Shown piece after piece: positions 20,691-30,884 of a DNA stretch of 64,000 nt (the first letter of the stretch is position 1; the number at the start of each line of letters is the position of its first letter). Both the position numbers and the translations under genes were made by a program. This DNA is from Takakia lepidozioides (lineage: Eukaryota; Streptophyta; Takakiopsida; Takakiales; Takakiaceae), in contig CM060733.1 of NCBI GenBank assembly GCA_030704615.1, positions 42,348,001-42,412,000 of the forward strand, written 5' to 3'. The notes under the pieces are model-generated. The model searched no databases, had not been told where the DNA came from, and worked only from the letters and a program-made list of their open reading frames with translations.

Positions 20691-21121
20691 GATGCAACCC
20701 TGCCTCCAAAATTCGCAAGGGACAAGCCAACGATTACCGGTGAAGGTGAAGGAGTGTGGAGGGAGTCATATAGGATCCACACCGTAAGTAAATTTCTTGA
20801 TGCTGAAGAGAAATCTCGTCCGCCATGCCTCATTTTTGACGACAGATCTGGAGCTGATGTTCTTTTTGTTGTGAGACTTGGGAATTTGAAGATTCCGGTC
20901 TTCTGTCAACTGAAGCTGCGATCTGAGGTGCAGTGTGGCTAGAGCGTGGCAACTACAGATCCGGAACAGATGTACAAGAATAGTTCCGAGTCCAAAACAG
21001 GGTGCTTGCCGCATGCAAAGATGGTTGCATCCAGCTTGGTAGTTGCCTATCCTGCAAAGAAGCCAGCTAAACTCCAATCTGAATGCCAAGATAATCGTTT
21101 ATTGGCTATATTGGACAGGTA
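20676..21121 (+). other. CRN C-terminal nuclease-like domain of gene B
   Basis: Reads ATLPPKFARDKPTITG, then FDDRSGADVLFVV and VFCQLKLRSEV: an acidic residue in GADVLFVV followed about ten residues later by QxK matches the variant PD-(D/E)XK core of Crinkler nuclease domains. After the TAG at 20940 the frame goes on with SVATTDPEQMY and VVAYPAKKPAK, typical of the domain's C-terminal end. Confidence 0.6.
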
Positions 21122-21825
21122 GAAGCGGAGGATTTGTTTGACCGCGTGGTTATGTGATTTCTTACGTTCTATCAAGGAGTGACGGGACAAATTTTGTGAT
21201 GGCTCATGGAGTATTGAGAAGGTTCATTGGGATACTGGCTCTATTTTTTTGTGTTTGGTGACATTTCTATATATTCTCTTGTTGCTGTCACACCTTTCCA
21301 CGCTACAGAAGTATACTACTAAGTTAGACTGCTTCTGTATTCAACCACGGACCAACTTCAAGAACCTGTGAAAAAGGGACACAAATTAATGACAAGTATG
21401 TTTTCATGAACCAATCAATTTCATCAGTTTTTGTGTTACACTGATACGATGGTGTGACAAGTTTGCAGGATATTCCAGAATAATTTTGTTTTCCAGGGGA
21501 GTCGGCAGGTCAATTGGTTCAACACCAAGGCGCGGTTGTGTGTTGTAGTGCACTGGGCACAGGTGCCATTGAGAATTGAGATTAGGTGTTATTCTTGAAG
21601 TTGGGTTTTGGCTACACTTGGCGGTGAGTCAAGTGAACCAAATAGCGTTAAGATAGACTTCTCTAGGAGTTGTAGACCAGAGTTTTTCATATCGTTGGAA
21701 GATGTGCAGGCACTCTGAGTATCAGATTCCTTGTGTGTGTTGACGACGGCTTCTCTGCAGTGATTTCCGTGATCACTTTTGATTTTTGTGATTTACCATT
21801 CGGAAATTAAAAAACCAACAACAGG
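21122..21825. other. 3' flank of CRN gene B, nothing recognised
   Basis: No coding frame of note. Presumed 3' UTR and intergenic sequence. Confidence 0.4.
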
Positions 21826-22060
21826 TCGGTAGCTCAGTTGGCTAAGAGCACTAAGTGCGACGAGGCGATTCTGGTCGTCGAATCTTGCTACTGACGGGTG
21901 TGGCATACTCTTCTCCCGGGTTCCTGGTCCAGTTCCTATGCCTCGCGGCGCGGTTACTGTGAAAGAGGTTATTTTCTCCTCTCACTGTTAAGGGGCCCCT
22001 TGATTTTGAAGCTGTCGCTCCCCAGGTGGTTCCCCTTTTTTTAAGAAAAAACAATAAATA
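21826..22060 (+). mobile_element. tRNA-derived SINE
   Basis: Head resembles a tRNA: GTCGGTAGC at the start pairs with GCTACTGAC about 65 nt on, with a D-arm GCTCAGTTGGCTAAGAGC (box A) and a box B-like GGTCGTCGAATC. The anticodon region and T-loop are irregular, so it is not a working tRNA. A ~150-bp unrelated body follows, then an A-rich tail (AATAAATAAAATAAAATAAA). Pol III promoter and tail are the usual plant SINE layout. Confidence 0.7.
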
Positions 22061-22186
22061 AAATAAAATAAAAGATAAATACAAATACGTGAAGAATACA
22101 AATATATGAAGAGGTACAATACATGAAGAAATCAAAAGTGCTTTTTATTTCGGAACAAGGGAGTAAAAGATGAAAACCATTATTTA

Positions 22187-22686
22187 NNNNNNNNNNNNNN
22201 NNNNNNNNNNNNNNNNNNNNNNNNNNNNNNNNNNNNNNNNNNNNNNNNNNNNNNNNNNNNNNNNNNNNNNNNNNNNNNNNNNNNNNNNNNNNNNNNNNNN
22301 NNNNNNNNNNNNNNNNNNNNNNNNNNNNNNNNNNNNNNNNNNNNNNNNNNNNNNNNNNNNNNNNNNNNNNNNNNNNNNNNNNNNNNNNNNNNNNNNNNNN
22401 NNNNNNNNNNNNNNNNNNNNNNNNNNNNNNNNNNNNNNNNNNNNNNNNNNNNNNNNNNNNNNNNNNNNNNNNNNNNNNNNNNNNNNNNNNNNNNNNNNNN
22501 NNNNNNNNNNNNNNNNNNNNNNNNNNNNNNNNNNNNNNNNNNNNNNNNNNNNNNNNNNNNNNNNNNNNNNNNNNNNNNNNNNNNNNNNNNNNNNNNNNNN
22601 NNNNNNNNNNNNNNNNNNNNNNNNNNNNNNNNNNNNNNNNNNNNNNNNNNNNNNNNNNNNNNNNNNNNNNNNNNNNNNNNNNNNNN
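22187..22686. other. Scaffold gap, 500 N
   Basis: Exactly 500 N, a conventional placeholder. True size and content unknown; the right flank is LINE sequence, so the gap probably hides a repeat. ORFs across it are artefacts. Confidence 0.99.
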
Positions 22687-22911
22687 ATCTGCTATATGGG
22701 TTGATAACTCCAACCAGGCTAAGTCTCTAGAATCCATTCAAGTGGGGGTGCTTAAGGAGTGTACGTCAGCATGCTCCAAAACAGCCAATGTGGCTGTTTG
22801 GGGTGAGTTTGGCATTCCATCCTTAAGCTCCCGACGAGATGAATTCAAGGTCAGATGGTGACGTCAGCTGCAACATATGCCCAACACCAGATATCCTAAA
22901 TTAATCGACTC
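22687..22911 (+). mobile_element. LINE fragment, near-identical to 52061-52285
   Basis: Matches the intact-looking LINE almost base for base (one difference seen: CTGTTTGGG versus CTGTTCGGG) including the in-frame TGA after VRW. Homology ends at GACTCTA, after which unrelated sequence follows. The upstream part is lost in the gap. Confidence 0.9.
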
Positions 22912-23466
22912 TAATCAGATTTACATGCCATGCAATCATCCATAGGAAACACAAAGAATCTGAATTGCTCATCCCATCAGGCCTGCAGGTTACTTTGGTA
23001 TTATTTATCCTAAAGCAACTTGAATACAATGCCTGAATCATTCTCTTCGCATCTACCAATGTCTTACCGTTTTGGAAAATAGGTAAACATTCAAGGGCAT
23101 ATAACCAAGGACCAGATTTGGCCACAAAGATCCATCCATTCAGTTTGGCATGGTATCAAGTGTCCTAGAGTAACCGGCTTCTAAAAGAGGCTAAGTTTCC
23201 AATGCTTGTACATTCAAGAACACTGTCTGGTCATGAAAACAGGTCTGCCCTACATTGTAGCATGTTACCAGATAAATTCTTTAAAGCCATCAGCTTGTCA
23301 TATCATTGCTCCATTGTCACATCAGTATGCCATAGGGAACAAGAGATAGTCGCCCTAATGATTGTCATAAAGTAACAATCGGGAAATCTTATATCAAGCT
23401 GCTGATAGACAGGTGCAACAAGCCTAGGTAGAGGCCTTCGTACCATCAGGAGAGGAGGAGAATGCG
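22912..23466. other. Unassigned region
   Basis: A 74-codon minus-strand frame (22901-23125) shows no recognisable domain. No repeat match seen within the window. Confidence 0.4.
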
Positions 23467-23529
23467 GTGATTGCACCAGGACCACCTCAATTGTCGCCAT
23501 TGGACACCACACCTCTTGTGTGGCAGTGT

Positions 23530-24411
23530 TCGGATGAAGGCATATGCCTTCTGGACTTGTTTGGCGGGATCAGCACTGGATTGGCTGTAGTACTACAGGC
23601 AGGTGTACGAGTTCGACATTACCTGTATGTGGAGAGGGATGAGACTGCACGACGCGTCTCACTGCGCCATGTTGCTCAGTTGGTGCAGCAATACCCTGGT
23701 TTGTTGCCAGTGTCTGCAGTTCGTGGATACCAACAGGCATTGCCAACAGACATCTCTTTGCTGGGGGCGCATGATTTGTCACTTGGTAGTGGCAGGTTGG
23801 CCCTGCTAAGGGCATTCATCAGCCGGGCATGACAATGGGTTACAAGACTCAAGGTCACGCTTGTTTTGGGAGATGTTGAGGGTCCTACGCTATTTACAGC
23901 TTCAGCAGACAGACTCTCCGGCATATATCTTGGAGAATGTGCCATTGATGGGTGATTCTCGAGCCAAAGTGATGGCCAATGTGCATCAAGTGCGGTATTG
24001 GCTTGGGTTAGCAGTGTTGCTACATGCAGCTACAGTGGGGTCACGGGCTCATCGCCCACGACTATGGTGGACCAACTTGATGCCACCTACATTCCTCAAG
24101 CGTGCATTTGATGGGATGCAGCAGCCACCAAACTTGACGGTGGATAGCATTTTGGACATAGGGAGGCAGTCTCGCGTATGAGACATGATGACCGATCACC
24201 TTTGACAGTGGTCAATAAGGTGGGTCACCCACGAGCGCCATTGCCTACACTGCTCAGCTTTCCAGGATCTCATGCTTTCCGTGATGGTGGACCTGGCCTC
24301 TTGTGGGATAGCCAGTTGCAGCAATTAGTGGAGCCCAATGCTGACAAGCGCGAGCGGGCGATGGGTTTTACCACTGGTACCACGGCGGTGCTATCTCTTT
24401 TTGAGGCATGA
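23530..24411 (+). pseudogene. Retrotransposon-borne cytosine-5 DNA methyltransferase domain
   Basis: Canonical (non-permuted) motif order. Motif I DLFGGISTGL (SAM binding) at ~23555; motif IV GWPC at ~23795, with the following Gln codon replaced by TAA (23807-23809) and GHSSAGHDNG after it; motif VI LENV at ~23930; motif VIII RPRLWWTN at ~24055; and RERAMGFTTG near 24350, which fits the motif IX/X neighbourhood. The catalytic Cys is present. Motif I is in a different frame from IV-VIII (shift near 23775). The motif VIII 'HRPRLWWTN' pattern is closer to the DNMT3/DRM type than to DNMT1. It would methylate cytosines in DNA if intact; this copy cannot. Confidence 0.85.
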
Positions 24412-24904
24412 CGTCGTCAGGTGTTGGGGCAAGCAATGGATCTCAATTGGCTTGACCTGGATTATCAGCTTGGCTATGGCTGAGCAGCGCAACGTACAGA
24501 GTACGCTTCCCTTGATGGTCTCTCTGTCTACCGAGACGGTATAGGCAGCGAGTGGGGGCGAACAGATAAGAACCACGAGGTGCAGACCACATCCATGGCA
24601 CACGTGGGAGGTGCTCGAGGTTCAGAGGGAGTTGGCAGCCAAGGCGGCGGTGATGAATGAGATTGGGGATTTTTCTCGGGTTGAGGAGGTCCTCAAGGTT
24701 GAGATGATGGGGCAGGATGAGACATTGTTGCTGATAGAGCAGACAGGGGTCACTGCTTAAGAGATTGCAGCATAACAACCACGGGACGCGTCTTCTACCT
24801 CTAAGCCTGCTGGACTCAAGGTTGCAGTCACGGAGGACAACTGGGAGCCTGATGTTGGCCTATAGTCACCGGAGGATAAAGACAACGTATACAACGGTTC
24901 TTGA

Positions 24905-25843
24905 GGGCTTATAGGAACTACTTTGTCTTCAATTTGAAGGACTTGGGAGCACTGAAGGGTCAAGAGATTTGCATTGAATTGGCCACTGACACGCGAATCT
25001 TTCGGAGATCCTATAGATACTGTGACATTGAGAGGTCCTTGATTCAGATGAGGACTCAGGACCACTGGGAGGCTGGTTTGGTGGAGCTATCTGGGGGAGA
25101 GTATGCTTCAGCCACAGTGATGTCAGCTAAGAATGATATCTATGGCAATTGGACGGAGAGACTTACGTGTGGTGATTACCGGCCTGTAAATCGTCAGACC
25201 AAGTCCGATAGGTATGCCATGCCAACTCCAGAGGAGTCCAGAGGAGATCTTTGATGCCATTGGGCATGCCAAGGTCTTTAGCACTTTGGATTTACGATCT
25301 GGATATCACCAGTTGCCGATCAAAGAGGCGGATAAGCAGAAGACGACATTCTGGGGGATCAATGAGCACAGGAAGGATTGCCTATACCAGTGGCGGTTCT
25401 TACCATTTGGGCTTAAGAACGCTCCTGCAGAGTTTCAGAGAGTCATGGACAAGATTCTAGCAGGGGTGGAGTTTGCTCGGTGCTACATAGATGACATCAT
25501 CATCTTTAGTGCTACGGTGGAGGAGCATGAGAGACATCTTCAGGTGGTATTTGAGCGCTTGAGGGTGCACGCATTGAAGTTACATCCGAGGAAGTGCAAG
25601 TTTTTTCACAACCAGATTGAGTATCTGGGTCACATGATATATCCTAGAGGATTGGGGGTACAGCAGACTAAGGTAGAGGCCATTGCACAGATTCCACGCC
25701 CTACGAATGTGAGCCAATTTCGAGCTGTCATGGGGTTGGCAAACTATTATAGATGGTTTGTCAAGAGATTTATTGTCATTGCAAAAGCTCTAACCAAGTT
25801 GACCAAGGTGGACCGGGAGTGGCAGTGGGAAGATAACGCACAA
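24905..25843 (+). other. Ty3/Gypsy reverse transcriptase
   Basis: Two overlapping frames give the RT: CGDYRPVNRQTKSDRYAMP, then FSTLDLRSGYHQLPI (first catalytic Asp), FLPFGLKNAPAEFQR, YIDDIIIFS (catalytic Asp pair) at ~25484, and FLGHMI-like YLGHMIYP, ending in the ANYYRWFVKRF thumb segment. The frame break at ~25240 coincides with a duplicated CCAGAGGAGT. Confidence 0.9.
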
Positions 25844-25844
25844 G

Positions 25845-26350
25845 ATCAAGATTCTTGTCCGCCAGCTTGATGACAAGGTCCGGATCCGACCTCAATATTT
25901 TGAGAACAAGTCTCAAGTGTCTCGGCAGACAAGGTCGTGCATTGCGGGCGATTTGATCCAAACGGCTAGACAAAATATCATTACCTTCTCGAATGATGGC
26001 CTTGAGCGGTCGAGATTCCACTGACGGATTGAATGATGGATTCAGAACGCGCCAGAGAGGACCCTCATCGTTGTCTTTGTCGGAGAAGAACGTTCGCAAC
26101 CTCAAGCTTCGAGCAAAATTGTTGAATTCGGTGATGATTGAGGATCGGGAAGGGGGAAGAGGACGAGGAATGTAATTGAGACCAAGGCCCAGGAGTTGTC
26201 GCTCTGCAAAGGAGAGAACCCTCTTGCTATAGTTGTGGATAGCAGTGTTGGTGACCCTGCATTCCACTTGGGAGGGAGTCTTCCTAGCAAAGAGCAACAA
26301 AGCGTAAGCCTTCGGGTCTACGAGCGGGTACCAGAAGAGACTCCTCGTGC
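25845..26350 (-). mobile_element. Penelope-like element N-terminal fragment
   Basis: The minus frame contains LLGLGLNYIPRPLPP, then FNNFARSLRLRTFF, ESRPLKAIIREGNDI and IKLADKNLDLV. The last is the 'ADKN' motif that precedes the finger region of Penelope-type RTs. It corresponds to the part of the element upstream of what is visible at 63-64 kb. Truncated at both ends; it directly abuts the Ty3 RT at ~25843. Confidence 0.75.
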
Positions 26351-26504
26351 GCCCGCGGGTCTGTGAGGAGGTACGTATGGCCGCTTCGTCTTCGTCGTCG
26401 CACCCTTCCTTGTGGCCGGTTTTCCGTTGACCCTCGCTGAAGGTTTCCGGCCTCCCGTACCAAAACCGGTTGTGCGGTTCGGGCCGGACCTCTCGTTGAA
26501 AAAG

Positions 26505-26690
26505 CGAGCGACAACTCCCGGACCTTGGTCTCAATTACATTCCTCGTCATCTTCGCCCTTCCCGATCTTAATCATCACCGAATTCAACAATTTTGCTCGA
26601 AGCTTGAGGTTGTGAATGTTCTTCTCCGGCAAAGACAACGATGAGGTTCTTCTCTGACGCATTCTGAGGACCATAAGAGAACCCCCGGAG
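26505..26690 (+). repeat. Inverted copy of the Penelope N-terminal fragment
   Basis: Reverse complement of about 26030-26203 (TTGTTGAATTCGGTGATGAT pairs with its complement here), with ~300 bp between arms. On plus it reads the same LNYIPR and FNNFARSLRL stretch with changes, so two fragments are head-on. Confidence 0.75.
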
Positions 26691-26693
26691 CCC

Positions 26694-26805
26694 ATGGATG
26701 AGGACCGCGCGGAGTTTGACGAGAACGAAGATGCGAATAAAGACACTGTAGAAACCCGCCAGCTGTGTGAAGGATTTAGCCCTGACTATCTGCGGCTTTA
26801 TTATG
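26694..26805 (+). pseudogene. DNA primase small subunit, exon 1 (fragment)
   Basis: ATG at 26694 opens 37 codons ending LCEGFSPDYLRLYYG at donor ATTATG|GTAAGTC. The 'DYL-x-x-YY-G' segment is the conserved start of eukaryotic primase small subunits, which synthesise RNA primers with Pol alpha. The next recognisable exon is at 27526-27705. Both sides are transposon debris, and no later exons were found, so this is probably a captured or duplicated gene fragment. Confidence 0.7.
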
Positions 26806-27525
26806 GTAAGTCTTGGATGGCCTGACAGTGTGAATTGCAGGACCTGCTTTATGTCTTCTCCCATATTGGTTTGTCTGATCATAATCTCATCGGTAGACTC
26901 CACATGAATTTAGCGCGTGTACACGTACAATGCGTCTGATCTGCCCGGTCTGCCATTTTGAGCTGCTAGGTCTCTTTGCCACCTCATTCAGACACTATTG
27001 TTGATGTTGATGCGAATCGTCTGTTTTCGTACCTTCGCATTCCATGCCCGTAGATTGAGCTCACGTGTTTGATGTGCTACCAGGAAGGTTGTTTCCTTAT
27101 GTAGAGATGCACAAGTGGTTGTCATATGGACAAGGTAAATCCAAACAATGTGGTCTTTGTCAATGACTTGGGAGTTCGTCATCTCTCTTTGTTTGTTTAC
27201 CACCTTAGAGTAGCTGCGTTTGGACTCCTTGTTCAATATTCTGTCTCGTATCCTGCTTTCTTTTGTATAAGCTCTTTGAGCTTTCCCTGGACTTAGCAAA
27301 GTTTATTTATTTATTTATTTTGAACATATACGGAGACCTGTAGGAATTAGAAGTGGAGCGGATGACTTTAGTATGGGAACTGTAGTTGTTACAAGTCGCA
27401 CTTTCACTTCTTTGCTGCTATAACTATGAGCTGCAACTTTTAGCAGCCGCTAACACTTGAAGCAATGATTTGAGATGGCTTGTCCTCAAGAGAGAAGGGG
27501 CTGCAATTTTGCATGTGCGGGGTCT

Positions 27526-27705
27526 CCATATGGAAAGCATGCAGGGTGCGACCCCTCTTTTTTCGGGAGGAGGGAGTTCTTGTTCACCTTGGAGGATGAC
27601 GTCTATATGCGTTACTTGTCCTTCCACAATGCTGTTGGGATGGAGGTGGCCATAAGGGACAAGTGCGCTCACAAGATTGACATAGGGGCTATTTACATTG
27701 TTGAT
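27526..27705 (+). pseudogene. DNA primase small subunit, exon 2 (fragment)
   Basis: Encodes PYGKHAGCDPSFFGRREF, then FTLEDDVYMRYLSF and CAHKIDIGAIYIVD, ending at donor TTGAT|GTAAGA. These match in order the conserved 'GRREFSFTL...IY-R-QSF' and 'KIDIG-VY' segments of plant primase small subunits. The catalytic Asp-containing segments come in later exons, which are absent from the next kilobase. The acceptor is not resolved. Confidence 0.75.
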
Positions 27706-27855
27706 GTAAGATTCTTACGTCAAGTCTGTAGTATATGGGGAGCCATCAGTGAGCAGTAGCTACTTCAGTTGTGGGAAACCATGAACATAGCAGACGAACA
27801 GCCAGTGACAAATGAAGTCATTTTTTTGGTGTAAACTTGGGTTTTTAAGTCTACG

Positions 27856-28180
27856 TTACGGACATGGAGCAGTGAGGATATTTGCGGAAGCTGTGGTACT
27901 TTGGGCAATGCAATCCAACTCATAACTTAAGGACAATGTATCTTTTGCTGCCACCATTTGATCCACCATCCTTAAAACGTTTGTTGTCATGTCAGCTAGC
28001 TGATGTGACATTGTTACCTCCCCTGCAGTCAAATCAAAAGGCTGCCTGCATACTTCTGTAATATAACTTCTCAAGGCTTGCAAATTTGGCGTTTCTCCTG
28101 TTTCTCCTTATCCAACTGTTTCGATTACCGCTTGTGGTGGAAGCTCCACTAGAGTCGCCAAAACTGTCTCCAGGTCTTTC
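27856..28180 (-). other. Unrecognised coding-like segment
   Basis: Minus frame with one stop near 28110 reads LERLPDMKDLETVLATLVEL, then YITEVCRQPFDLTAGEV and VDQMVAAKDTLSLSYELDC. Helical, coding-like composition but no family recognised. It could be an exon of the CRN-like gene C whose SAM-like exon is upstream at 30390-30632. Confidence 0.3.
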
Positions 28181-28399
28181 ATATCAGGTAGACGCTCCAG
28201 TGGCCACAACCAAGATGACACAAGAACCTCATTTGCTGCAGGCATTTCTTCTTAATCCATGACCTTCCGTTTATTTGAGATCTGACCTGAGCCTGCAGTC
28301 CAACACCAAAATACCAAGATACGAGCCCCATTACTGAAACACTACCAAAAGAGCCTCCCATGTTATCCACTACAGCAACCCTGAACCTTAAACAACTGC

Positions 28400-29010
28400 C
28401 ATTACACCAAGGAGCTTGAAAGTGTCACTCTGCCTTTCCCAATTCACAGTACCACCACATACAAGCTTAGGAAGGTATGGAAGATGAAAGGCCCTCACAG
28501 AGTATGTCCTGGCCTTGAAAGAGGCCCTCCCACACTTTACACAATCAATCTCTCCTCTTGCCCATGGTGATACAAGGAGGGAGGTAGAAGGTGTTGTAGA
28601 TTCTTGGGAGAGCTTTGCCACTTCTGCTGCTGATAGAGTCATGGAAGGAAACTAATTATCTGTGGTAGAGTAGTAAATTGGTGGACCCATGAGATCAAGC
28701 TCAAGATTGCTGAGAGTCAGGCGCTCTATAAGGACTGTTGTAATATCAAAGATGAAAAAATGCTCTGGTCTAGATACTACCAACTGCGTAAAGAGGTCAA
28801 TCAGCTTGTAAGGGATTAGAAGAGGCTTTACTGGGAGAAGTTGTATAGTGACATAAACTTAACCCACCATGGTCGTAATGACAAAAGATTCTGGTTGGCC
28901 TTACAGCCAATCATCATAACACCAACAATTGCACAACCAATACATGTACCCCACCTGGATCTTGGCAAGAACCACAACAGTGATAGACAATATATATAGA
29001 CTGGGAAAAC
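28400..29010 (+). mobile_element. LINE relic
   Basis: Plus-strand homologue of 18240-18770 and of 50.3-50.75 kb (segments encoding YYQLRKEVNQLV and NLTHHGRNDKRFW). Broken by stops. Confidence 0.8.
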
Positions 29011-29211
29011 ATAACACACCGAAGAGAAAAGAAGACAAGAACACAGAACACTTAGACCTTGTGTTCATTGACTGCCTAAACTACTCGAACTCAAGACATA
29101 AAAAGAAAGAAAAACAACAAAAGTAGGAAGAAAAGCAAAACCCTGCTACCTGCTGTAGGTGCTACAAAAGTTTTGAGAAGTATCCCCACAACAGACGTAC
29201 GTGACCAACCC

Positions 29212-30290
29212 ATGTTGTTGAGTTGCATCTATCATGTAGTGCACAACCAGAATTCCACATATAATTAACAAACTCAAAAGACCCTCCTCATATTTTACTT
29301 GTCACCCTGAGTGCACAACGCAGCCAATAAACCATAAAAATTGCAATTATCTTGCAAGAATTCAAATGTGCTTGCCCACAATCAGAATTGCAGACATAAA
29401 AACAAACGGGCTCAGACTGCCCTAGGCAACCCATCGACATTCACCAGACTCTATCCATGACGCACTATCTGACACCCTAGCTAATGGGTGAACATTGTCA
29501 CAGAAGGTTCTGCAGCCAAGGCGGTTTTGGTTAACTCACATTAGTCACCAACAACCACATTCTGTCATCGACCAATTAACGGCTCAAAACATGCGCATAA
29601 TTTCGGCTAGACCTTCTATCCTCTGAAGATGGTACTCAAGAAATCATAAAGGTTTGAACAACACTACTGATTCGCAGGTCACATGCATCAAAATACTGAA
29701 GAGAGAACAGAAACTCATTCTTCACACAGTGGTAGCAAACCCTACAAACTTACACTCACCAGACTCATTCCTTGACGCACTATCTGACACCCTACACCAT
29801 CAACCATGGTTTCCATAACCAACAATCCCACACAGAAAATAGGCTGCGAAGATAGACACAACACCGTTCAACCAAGAAGCAAGAGACGTAACAAAAAATC
29901 AGATGAAGATTTGAAGCCCAAACCCTGTACATACTCTTGGGATGCCATTGAGCCCGTCCAAAACTGTTACGGTTATGGTTATGGATGCAAAAAATCCAAG
30001 AGAGCTCCAGAGACACAAAGGAAGGCTCTCCCTCACAATGGCTTGCCCTCTGACCTCGCACGAAAAGTGCCCACAAAGGTTCACGGCCAGACATTTCCAA
30101 GAAGCAGTGCAATGCATATAATCCTTGTGAAAACCCTTACTCCAAAACGAGTGTGTCGGCAACCAGAATTCCACATACAAATAATGTGCTGCTCATTGGC
30201 ATTTGAGATCATAATCAACCAAGGATTCTGAAGTCATCACTAATACTAACATTTCCTCTTCAAAATGAGCAAATGATCTGGTGACGACAA
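29212..30290 (+). repeat. CRN intron repeat copy (intron of gene C)
   Basis: Shares with 1-1911 and 4621-5494 the segments around the CCCTAGGCAACCCATCGAC and GGTTATGGATGCAAAAAATC motifs, with internal deletions. It lies immediately 3' (minus sense) of the CRN-family exon 30390-30632, the same position as in genes A, B and D. Confidence 0.8.
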
Positions 30291-30389
30291 ACTCTAAGTA
30301 CTTGAACCTCACTATCAACAAACTCAGGCCGCAGAGCCCTGAGAAACTCAGACCACCACAAGGAAGTTTAGGGTTTAGGGTTTATATAC

Positions 30390-30632
30390 CTACTGAACGC
30401 TGGGGCCCACTAAATGCTGTGATGAGCGATAGCACCACACCACGTCGGCCAAGAAGAACATCGAGCAAAGAACCTCTGTCAGCAGCTACAAGTGCAAGTA
30501 CACTTGAAGATGTAAGTCCATTGTTCACAAGTATATCCAAATCTTGGTCGCTAATTAACTCCTCCGCTGGTAGTTTTGTCTCCAAAAGCTTTCGAACACG
30601 CTCACGCTTAGCCAAACCACCAGATGGTGCAA
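30390..30632 (-). CDS. CRN-family SAM-like exon, gene C (partial)
   Basis: Bounded by acceptor ATGTGCAG| (30633) and donor TCAGTAG|GTATAT (30390/30389). It encodes ~80 residues with SDQDLDILVNNGLTSSSVL and GRRGVVLSLITAF, which align with the first exon of gene B (SDTDIKRLVDAGF; GRPGKVAVLLKTF). An acceptor is present, so it is not the first exon, unlike in gene B. No NTPase or nuclease exon for this gene was recognised downstream in the window. Confidence 0.55.
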
Positions 30633-30731
30633 CTGCACATAACACGAAGCAGAAGGCCTCCTATACGCAAGGGCTGTAGGGGTGATCGTGATAAACATAT
30701 TCTCATATTCTTGATCTGGTTTGCTTTGCAG

Positions 30732-30884
30732 GATGGGAAAGTCGGGTTTGAGGAGCTGGAAAAGCATGCACTGGAAGCAGGAGAGCCACCCATAGTTTTT
30801 GGCAAACGGATACAGTTCTCTTGTTCATGTCTGCAGGAGTTGGCGGAGATGATATTCTACTCTAAATATGACGACTCCAAGTAG
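30732..30884 (+). CDS. Terminal exon of unknown plus-strand gene (partial)
   Basis: Acceptor TTTGCAG| at 30731, then ~50 codons starting DGKVGFEELEKHALEAGEP and ending FYSKYDDSK-TAG at 30882-30884. Good splice signal and even composition argue for real coding, but no family is recognised and no upstream exon was found. Confidence 0.35.
   Translation, partial: DGKVGFEELEKHALEAGEPPIVFGKRIQFSCSCLQELAEMIFYSKYDDSK

Larger units (their letters stand above)
14947..21121 (+). pseudogene. CRN-like gene B: SAM-like N-terminus, P-loop NTPase, PD-(D/E)XK-type nuclease
   Basis: First exon 14947-15181, a ~3.7-kb repeat-filled intron, a small exon 18908-18957 (TTTGCAG| ... TTTTCAG|GTAGAG), then a long 3' coding block from about 19206 to 21121. 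The block reads as a Crinkler-type NTPase followed by a restriction-endonuclease-fold domain. Breaks: a frame change near 19820, another near 19916, a third near 20680, and an in-frame TAG at 20940-20942 beyond which coding continues to the TAG near 21121. The peptide between the first two shifts (containing SPETKELRSIFSPLIKALV) is typical CRN coding, so a short intron is a less likely explanation. Crinkler genes were first known as secreted effectors of oomycetes and are also present in several free-living eukaryotes and some plants. Either a pseudogene or an error-prone assembly. Confidence 0.75.
23467..25843 (+). mobile_element. Ty3/Gypsy-type pol fragment carrying a cytosine-5 DNA methyltransferase domain
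   Basis: Domain order on plus: C5 methyltransferase (23.53-24.41 kb), linker, reverse transcriptase (24.9-25.84 kb). All lie on one strand with 0.5 kb between them, and the RT is of Ty3/Gypsy type. The unit is broken by a frameshift near 23775, a TAA in the methyltransferase, stops in the linker (24410-24900) and a ~10-bp tandem duplication (CCAGAGGAGT) near 25235. No LTR, RNase H or integrase remains: homology stops at ~25843 where an inverted Penelope fragment begins. Retrotransposons that captured DNMT domains were described in charophytes and dinoflagellates (de Mendoza et al. 2018); I know of no established vascular-plant case. Confidence 0.85.

Noticed and set aside
21826-21900. Candidate tRNA gene
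   Set aside because: Anticodon and T-loop regions are irregular and a SINE body with an A-rich tail follows, so it is a tRNA-derived SINE head.
22170-22737. Long ORFs across the N run
   Set aside because: Made of unknown bases.
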